DNA of 64,000 nucleotides from a sulfur-oxidizing endosymbiont of Gigantopelta aegis (GTDB taxonomy: Bacteria > Pseudomonadota > Gammaproteobacteria > GRL18). The notes under the pieces were generated by a model. The model was not told where the DNA came from and ran no database searches. It saw only the letters and a list, made by a program, of their open reading frames with translations. The position numbers and the translations under genes were made by a program. Shown here piece after piece: positions 58,948 to 64,000 of the stretch. The DNA lies in NCBI RefSeq assembly GCF_016097415.1, contig NZ_JAEHGE010000001.1, positions 87,001 to 151,000 of the forward strand, given 5' to 3'. Within the stretch, counting starts at the first letter, position 1; every line of letters begins with the position of its first letter.

Positions 58948-60288
58948 CTACTTTTTAGAACCTTTTTTCAGGTTGGCTTTCTTCATTAGACCTTCATACT
59001 GATGTGACATGATGTAGGTTTGAATTTGTGCCATAAAGTCCATAGTAACAACAACAATAATCAATAAGGATGTACCACCAAAATAAAATGGTACATTCCA
59101 GTTAAGTATTAAAAATTCAGGTAGCAAGCAAACACCGGTAATATAAACTGCACCAATGAGTGTTAAACGACTCATAATGGCATCAATAAAACGTGATGTA
59201 TTTTCACCCGGTCTAATACCCGGAATAAAAGCACCTGATTTCTTTAGGTTATCCGCTGTTTCTCTGGGATTAAACATAATCGCAGTATAGAAAAAACAAA
59301 AGAAGAAAATACCTAAAGCATAAAACAATACATATAAAGGTTGTCCTGGAGAAATAGCGTCTGCCATTGTCTGCATCCAACCCATCCCTTCTGAATTAGC
59401 AAATAACTTACCAATCGTCGCCGGGAACAAAATAATACTTGAAGCAAAAATAGGTGGAATAACTCCCGCCATATTCACTTTCAAAGGTAGGTGAGATGAT
59501 TGCGCAGCATACATCTTTTTACCTTGTTGTCGTTTTGCATAATTGACCGTTATTCGGCGCTGGGCTCGCTCAACAAATACCACAAATGCAGTCACTGCAA
59601 TGATGATTAAGATGAGTAGCAATAACACGCCAGAAGAAATTGCACCTTCACTCTGTAAAGAGAATGTACCACCTAAGGCGCTAGGTAAACCAGCCACAAT
59701 ACCGGCAAAAATAATCAATGAAATACCATTACCAATACCGCGTTCCGTGATCTGCTCACCTAGCCACATCAAAAACATCGTACCTGTAACCAGTGTTGCC
59801 ACTGTTGAAATTCTAAAAATCATACCTGGGTCAACTACTACGTTGGTCGCACCAGCAGTCTGACTTTCAAGGGTGATTGCAACACCTAATGCCTGGAATG
59901 TTGCCAGACAAACAGTACCAATACGTGTGTATTGGGTAATTTTTCTTTTTCCTGACTGACCTTCTTTACTCAATTGCTCAAGTGTAGGGATTACCTTGGT
60001 CATAAGTTGAACGATAATCGAAGCAGAAATATAAGGCATAATCCCCAGAGCAAAGACTGAAAGTCTCTCCAAAGCACCACCTGAGAACATATTAAACATG
60101 CCTAAGATGGAGTCACGTTGCTGATCAAATAAAGTAGCAAGTGCATCTGGATTAATACCAGGAACTGGAATATAGGTTCCTATACGAAAAACTAATAATG
60201 CACCAAGAACAAAAAGAAGGCGGTTTTTTAACTCAGAGAGTTTACCGCCTCCTAGTGAACTGGCCAATTGCGCTGCTGATGCTGCCAC
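58948..60288 (-). CDS. secY: Preprotein translocase subunit SecY
   Basis: Central channel of the Sec translocon, 446 residues with ten membrane helices. [41 protein letters not shown] and NAIRPGENT-like [20 protein letters not shown] are family signatures. Follows rplO in the spc operon. Confidence 0.98.
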   Translation of the reverse strand: MAASAAQLASSLGGGKLSELKNRLLFVLGALLVFRIGTYIPVPGINPDALATLFDQQRDSILGMFNMFSGGALERLSVFALGIMPYISASIIVQLMTKVIPTLEQLSKEGQSGKRKITQYTRIGTVCLATFQALGVAITLESQTAGATNVVVDPGMIFRISTVATLVTGTMFLMWLGEQITERGIGNGISLIIFAGIVAGLPSALGGTFSLQSEGAISSGVLLLLILIIIAVTAFVVFVERAQRRITVNYAKRQQGKKMYAAQSSHLPLKVNMAGVIPPIFASSIILFPATIGKLFANSEGMGWMQTMADAISPGQPLYVLFYALGIFFFCFFYTAIMFNPRETADNLKKSGAFIPGIRPGENTSRFIDAIMSRLTLIGAVYITGVCLLPEFLILNWNVPFYFGGTSLLIIVVVTMDFMAQIQTYIMSHQYEGLMKKANLKKGSKK

Positions 60289-60346
60289 AAATCGTCCCTT
60301 TTCTTCAAATAATTTTGACTAAAATTGTTATAAAACGAAGATTAAC

Positions 60347-60778
60347 TTAATCTTCGATTTTACCACCGGCAGCTTCAATTGCTGCACGCGCACCCTTAGA
60401 GACTTTAAGACCTTTAAGAGTAACCGCCTTAGTCAGTTCACCTGAAGCAAATACTTTGACACGTTTAATGTTTTTATTGACTAGATTAGCTTTTTTCAGC
60501 ACTTCTATATCAACAACACCATCAAAACGGTTTAATTCGTGTAAACGAATTTCATCAGTAATAATGCTCACACGTGATGAAAAGCCGACTTTAGGTAGAC
60601 GCTTTTGTAAAGGCATTTGACCACCTTCAAAACCGACCATTACTTTACCACCAGAACGTGACTTCTGACCTTTATGACCGCGTCCACAAGTCTTGCCTGT
60701 ACCAGATCCGATACCACGACCAACTCGCTTTCCCGTTTTATTCGAACCTGCAGCAGGTTTTAGTGAATTAAGATACAT
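60347..60778 (-). CDS. rplO: 50S ribosomal protein L15
   Basis: 143 residues from ATG 60778 ([20 protein letters not shown]), preceded by GAGGA; the longer frame to 60793 overlaps rpmD and is not needed. [13 protein letters not shown] and [15 protein letters not shown] are typical. Confidence 0.97.
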   Translation of the reverse strand: MYLNSLKPAAGSNKTGKRVGRGIGSGTGKTCGRGHKGQKSRSGGKVMVGFEGGQMPLQKRLPKVGFSSRVSIITDEIRLHELNRFDGVVDIEVLKKANLVNKNIKRVKVFASGELTKAVTLKGLKVSKGARAAIEAAGGKIED

Positions 60779-60782
60779 TATC

Positions 60783-60962
60783 TTAGTCCTCAACTTTTAA
60801 TAGATAGGACACCTTGTTGACCATACCACGGTTTTCCGGGGTATCGATAACTTCAACAGTGTGGTTAATTCTTCTTAGGCCAAGACCGGCAACACAGGCT
60901 TTATGTGCTTTCAGTCGACCATTAATACTCTTAATTAGAGTTACTTTAATTGTCTTTGACAT
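60783..60962 (-). CDS. rpmD: 50S ribosomal protein L30
   Basis: 59-60 residues: [20 protein letters not shown] and [20 protein letters not shown]. Two adjacent ATG codons at 60965 and 60962; AGGT upstream suits either. Confidence 0.96.
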   Translation of the reverse strand: MSKTIKVTLIKSINGRLKAHKACVAGLGLRRINHTVEVIDTPENRGMVNKVSYLLKVED

Positions 60963-60978
60963 CATTGTTACCTGTTAT

Positions 60979-61491
60979 TTAACCAGTGACTTCTTCAACG
61001 GTCTTGCCACGTTTAGCAGCAATAAAGTCTGGTGAACGCATTTCTGATAAACCAGTAATTGTTGCGCGAACCACGTTGATTGGATTCTGTGTACCAATAC
61101 ATTTTGCTAACACGTTGCGAATACCAACAGCTTCGAACACTGCACGCATTGCACCACCAGCAATAATACCTGTACCTTCAGATGCGGGCTTCATGTAAAC
61201 ACGCGCCGCACCTTCAACTCCGTACAAACCATATTGTAAAGTACCATCTTTAACAGGCACTTTAACCAGGTTACGACGAGCATTTTCCATTGCCTTTTGA
61301 ATTGCCGCTGGTACTTCTTTCGCTTTACCGCGACCAAAGCCAACACGACCATTACCATCACCGACAACTGTCAGAGCTGCGAATCCGAAAACTCGACCAC
61401 CTTTAACAACTTTTGCAACACGATTCACGTTGATCAGCTTTTCGATCAAATCGTCTGTTTGTTTTTCTCTTGCTTGGTTTTTTCCAGCCAT
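60979..61491 (-). CDS. rpsE: 30S ribosomal protein S5
   Basis: 170 residues from ATG 61491 ([20 protein letters not shown]), preceded by AAGGGT; the frame to 61533 runs into rpl[21 protein letters not shown] and the C-terminal [16 protein letters not shown] are standard. Confidence 0.97.
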   Translation of the reverse strand: MAGKNQAREKQTDDLIEKLINVNRVAKVVKGGRVFGFAALTVVGDGNGRVGFGRGKAKEVPAAIQKAMENARRNLVKVPVKDGTLQYGLYGVEGAARVYMKPASEGTGIIAGGAMRAVFEAVGIRNVLAKCIGTQNPINVVRATITGLSEMRSPDFIAAKRGKTVEEVTG

Positions 61492-61501
61492 GATATTACC
61501 C

Positions 61502-61855
61502 TTAAAATTCCAGACCATTTTCACGAACTGCATCAGCTAGTGACTTGACACGTCCATGGTATTTAAAACCACTTCTATCGAATGCGACTTTCGTAATGCC
61601 GGCTGCTTTTGCTTTTTCTGCAATGGCCTTACCCACTACAGTTGCAGCATCACAATTACCCGTATATTTGACTTCTGCTTTAATCGTTGCTTGAGCAGTA
61701 CTCACAGCAGCAATCACTTCAGAACCATTAGGCGCAATCACTTGAGCATAAATATGTCTAGGTGTTTTATGAATAGTCAGACGATTAACCGCTAACTCTC
61801 TTATCTTTGCACGCGCTCTGCGAGAACGACGTATACGTTTTTCTTTTTTATCCAT
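61502..61855 (-). CDS. rplR: 50S ribosomal protein L18
   Basis: 117 residues: [20 protein letters not shown] and [20 protein letters not shown], the 5S rRNA-binding family signature. Confidence 0.97.
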   Translation of the reverse strand: MDKKEKRIRRSRRARAKIRELAVNRLTIHKTPRHIYAQVIAPNGSEVIAAVSTAQATIKAEVKYTGNCDAATVVGKAIAEKAKAAGITKVAFDRSGFKYHGRVKSLADAVRENGLEF

Positions 61856-61866
61856 TACAGCCGCCT

Positions 61867-62400
61867 CTACTTCTTCTTAGCTTCTTTACGAGCAACATGC
61901 TCATCAGCATAACGAACACCCTTACCTTTATAAGGCTCAGGTGGACGATAGGAACGAATATCAGCAGCAGTTTGACCTACTTTCTGTTTATCAATTCCTC
62001 TGATAATGATTTCAGTCTGACTAGGTGTTTCTGCAGTGATACCTTCAGGTAACTGGTGTTCTACAGGATGAGAAAAGCCCAGGGTCAAATCAACTTTGTT
62101 GCCCTGTGCTTTTGCTCTATAACCAACACCGATGAGTGTAAGTTTCTTTTCGAACCCAACACTCACTCCGGTCATCATATTGGTAACGATTGACTTCATA
62201 GTACCGGTCAATGCATCACCTTGTTTATCTTTCGGATCAACAGGCTTAAACGCAGCGCTGCCATCTTCAAGTGTTAGTTCAACTGCTGTGTTTAAATTCA
62301 TTTGCAATTGACCCTTAGTTCCTTTGACTGAAACCTCTTGCCCGTTAAGGGAGACTTCAACACCGGAAGGAATTGCTACCGGCTTTGTTACTCTAGACAT
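61867..62400 (-). CDS. rplF: 50S ribosomal protein L6
   Basis: 177 residues: [20 protein letters not shown] and [20 protein letters not shown]. Two L6 domains, normal length. Confidence 0.98.
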   Translation of the reverse strand: MSRVTKPVAIPSGVEVSLNGQEVSVKGTKGQLQMNLNTAVELTLEDGSAAFKPVDPKDKQGDALTGTMKSIVTNMMTGVSVGFEKKLTLIGVGYRAKAQGNKVDLTLGFSHPVEHQLPEGITAETPSQTEIIIRGIDKQKVGQTAADIRSYRPPEPYKGKGVRYADEHVARKEAKKK

Positions 62401-62493
62401 ATATTCACCTTATAGTGTCATAATTCTTGATTTCATATTAAGGAGACTTAGAATCTGCTAGATTCCAGTTTCCCCAGACATAAGCATGTTAGC

Positions 62494-62886
62494 TTATGCT
62501 ACGAAACACAATACTTCGCCACCTTGTCCAATATTTTTAGCTGCAGTATTAGTCATAATACCTTTAGAAGTAGAAACAATAGAAACACCTAAGCCATCCC
62601 AAACAGTTGGAATGTCATTAGCTGACTTATATTGTCTAAGACCGGGTCTGCTGGCTCTTTTGATCAGTTCAATAACTGGTTTGCCCTGAAAATATTTCAA
62701 GTCAATGGTTAGAACTGGCTTGCTACCATCGCTCACTTTGTGTGAAAGAACGAAACCTTCGTCTTCCAAAACTTTAGTGATAGCAACCTTCATTTTAGAT
62801 GAAGGCATGGATACGTTTACTTTGTTTGCAGCTAATGCATTTCTTATGCGAGTTAGCATATCTGCAATTGGATCACTCATGCTCAT
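62494..62886 (-). CDS. rpsH: 30S ribosomal protein S8
   Basis: 130 residues: [20 protein letters not shown] and [20 protein letters not shown]. In E. coli S8 controls the spc operon by binding the rplE leader. Confidence 0.98.
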   Translation of the reverse strand: MSMSDPIADMLTRIRNALAANKVNVSMPSSKMKVAITKVLEDEGFVLSHKVSDGSKPVLTIDLKYFQGKPVIELIKRASRPGLRQYKSANDIPTVWDGLGVSIVSTSKGIMTNTAAKNIGQGGEVLCFVA

Positions 62887-62919
62887 AACTTTCTCCTAAT
62901 TCCTGAATCTAATCGTCGA

Positions 62920-63225
62920 TTACCAGCTGGCTTTACGCAAACCTGGGACATCTCCCTTCATGGTGTGCTCGCGTAGTTTGTTTCTTGACATACCAAACTT
63001 ACGGAAATAACCATGTGGACGACCTGTAATACGACAGCGATTACGCAGACGAACTGGAGAAGAGTTTCTTGGTAGGGCGTTAAATTTCTCACGCGCTGCC
63101 ATTTGTTCTTCATAGCTTGCTTTGGGATCGGACATAGCCGCTTTTAATGCAGCACGTTTAGCAGCATATTTAGCAACCATCTTTTCGCGTTTTAATTCGC
63201 GTTGAATCATTGATTGTTTGGCCAT
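62920..63225 (-). CDS. rpsN: 30S ribosomal protein S14
   Basis: 101 residues, zinc-free type: [20 protein letters not shown] and [20 protein letters not shown]. Four bases after rplE. Confidence 0.98.
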   Translation of the reverse strand: MAKQSMIQRELKREKMVAKYAAKRAALKAAMSDPKASYEEQMAAREKFNALPRNSSPVRLRNRCRITGRPHGYFRKFGMSRNKLREHTMKGDVPGLRKASW

Positions 63226-63229
63226 CTGA

Positions 63230-63787
63230 CTATCCTTTTGCTTCTGCTTCAGCTTTCAATGGGAAGCTAAAGGCTTTTAATAAAGCTTTGGCTTCGTCAT
63301 TGGTTTTTGCGGTTGTAGTAATAGTAATATCCATACCGCGTATCTTATCAATTTTGTCATAATCTATTTCAGGGAAAATGATTTGTTCTTTCACACCCAT
63401 ACTATAGTTACCACGACCATCAAATGACTTGGGGTTTAAACCACGGAAGTCACGGATACGAGGAATAGAAATACTGATCAAGCGCTCAAGAAATTCATAC
63501 ATTCTTTCTCTGCGCAAAGTTACTTTGCAACCAATAGGATAATCATCACGAATTTTGAATCCAGCGATAGATTTTCTAGCTTTGGTCACAACAGGTTTTT
63601 GACCGGATATCTTGGTCATATCGCCTACTGCGTGCTCAATAATCTTTTTGTCACCAATTGCTTCACCAAGACCCATATTCAGGGTGATCTTGGTGATCTT
63701 AGGAACTTCCATTACACTTTTGTAATTGAATTCCTTTTGTAGCTGAGCTACAACTGTGTCTTTATAAAACGTTTGTAAAGTTGCCAT
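63230..63787 (-). CDS. rplE: 50S ribosomal protein L5
   Basis: 185 residues: [40 protein letters not shown] and [20 protein letters not shown]. 5S rRNA-binding protein, normal length. Confidence 0.98.
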   Translation of the reverse strand: MATLQTFYKDTVVAQLQKEFNYKSVMEVPKITKITLNMGLGEAIGDKKIIEHAVGDMTKISGQKPVVTKARKSIAGFKIRDDYPIGCKVTLRRERMYEFLERLISISIPRIRDFRGLNPKSFDGRGNYSMGVKEQIIFPEIDYDKIDKIRGMDITITTTAKTNDEAKALLKAFSFPLKAEAEAKG

Positions 63788-63859
63788 TTTTGAACTTGTC
63801 CTACTTCGAATTTAGTAAGGATGACTAAGAATCTGTTGCGTCATCAATGAAATAATTAC

Positions 63860-64000
63860 TTACGCAATCACTTCATTGTTTGACTTGTAAAAACGGACTT
63901 TTTTGCCGTCTTCCAAGAACTTAATACCTACTCGGTCAGCTTTACCCGTGGCAGCATTAAAAATTGCTACATTGGAGATGTTCAAAGGCATAGCTTTATC
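63860..64000 (-). CDS. rplX: 50S ribosomal protein L24, 3' part
   Basis: Runs off the window. Visible end: [20 protein letters not shown] and [14 protein letters not shown], the C-terminal half of L24, before TAA (63860-63862). Confidence 0.93.
   Translation of the reverse strand, partial: DKAMPLNISNVAIFNAATGKADRVGIKFLEDGKKVRFYKSNNEVIA

Noticed and set aside
1-64000. tRNA or rRNA genes
   Set aside because: No segment with a TPsiC-arm-like GGTTCRANTCC in a cloverleaf context was noticed; a covariance-model scan was not possible.

Overview
The window is an AT-rich stretch of a gammaproteobacterial chromosome. The evidence for that group is the gene order of the ribosomal block (rplX-rplE-rpsN-rpsH-rplF-rplR-rpsE-rpmD-rplO-secY-rpmJ-rpsM-rpsK-rpsD-rpoA-rplQ), the ssb/MFS genes divergent from uvrA, slyX, a YajR-like transporter and a CptA-like transferase. 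A complete form II RuBisCO locus (cbbR, cbbM, cbbQ, an unknown ORF, cbbO) next to a BicA-like SulP transporter points to a CO2-fixing chemolithoautotroph of the sulfur-oxidiser type; this is inference, and I do not assign a genus. The very high load of IS elements, MITE-like palindromes and broken genes suggests a genome undergoing IS expansion, as in some symbionts or recently restricted bacteria.

Layout. 0-6 kb: 3' part of purH; a probable CsrA-sequestering small RNA (opposite strand, many GGA motifs, own promoter and terminator); manC-manB for GDP-mannose; a beta-CASP ribonuclease flanked by two copies of an ERIC-like 157-bp palindrome. 6-14.6 kb: the autotrophy island, with divergent cbbR and cbbM around a palindromic operator candidate, then cbbQ-ORF-cbbO for RuBisCO activation, a decayed toxin-antitoxin pair, and a convergent BicA-like transporter that may supply bicarbonate. 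14.6-23.3 kb: mostly debris, including transposase remnants, a DUF2914 membrane protein, a 5'-truncated lectin-fold/polysaccharide-lyase-like gene, an IS66-type element interrupted by IS3 copy 1 (4-bp target duplication visible), a truncated multihaem cytochrome c, a lytic transglycosylase fragment and an IS1595 element abutting an orphan RND pump. 23.3-37.4 kb: RND permease, STAS-like protein, HI0933-type flavoprotein, slyX, a secreted protein with about 13 repeats of 17 residues and an S74-type chaperone tail, an ISL3 remnant, a second SulP permease, a CptA-like phosphoethanolamine transferase, a periplasmic metallo-beta-lactamase-fold enzyme, a GreA/B-like protein and a 32-residue basic protein.

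37.4-49 kb: accessory island with three copies (one a remnant) of a REP-associated tyrosine transposase element, toxin-antitoxin loci (ParE/ParD-like, BrnT/BrnA, a second BrnT-like pair), an unknown glycine-rich membrane protein enclosed between two transposase copies, a truncated K+ channel, a degenerate IS4-like transposase and IS3 copies 2 and 3. 49-55.2 kb: ssb, MFS transporter and divergent uvrA. uvrA is interrupted by IS3 copy 4, and the segment encoding the second ABC signature and Walker B is missing. 55.2-64 kb: the alpha/spc ribosomal operon on the minus strand, ending in partial rplX, with an unusual palindromic insertion between rpsM and rpsK.

Four nearly identical IS3 copies, all in + orientation, share reading-frame defects in A-runs, and the cytochrome gene has one in a C-run. 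Either these genes are decayed or the consensus sequence has homopolymer errors; raw reads would decide. No tRNA, rRNA or CRISPR array was found.
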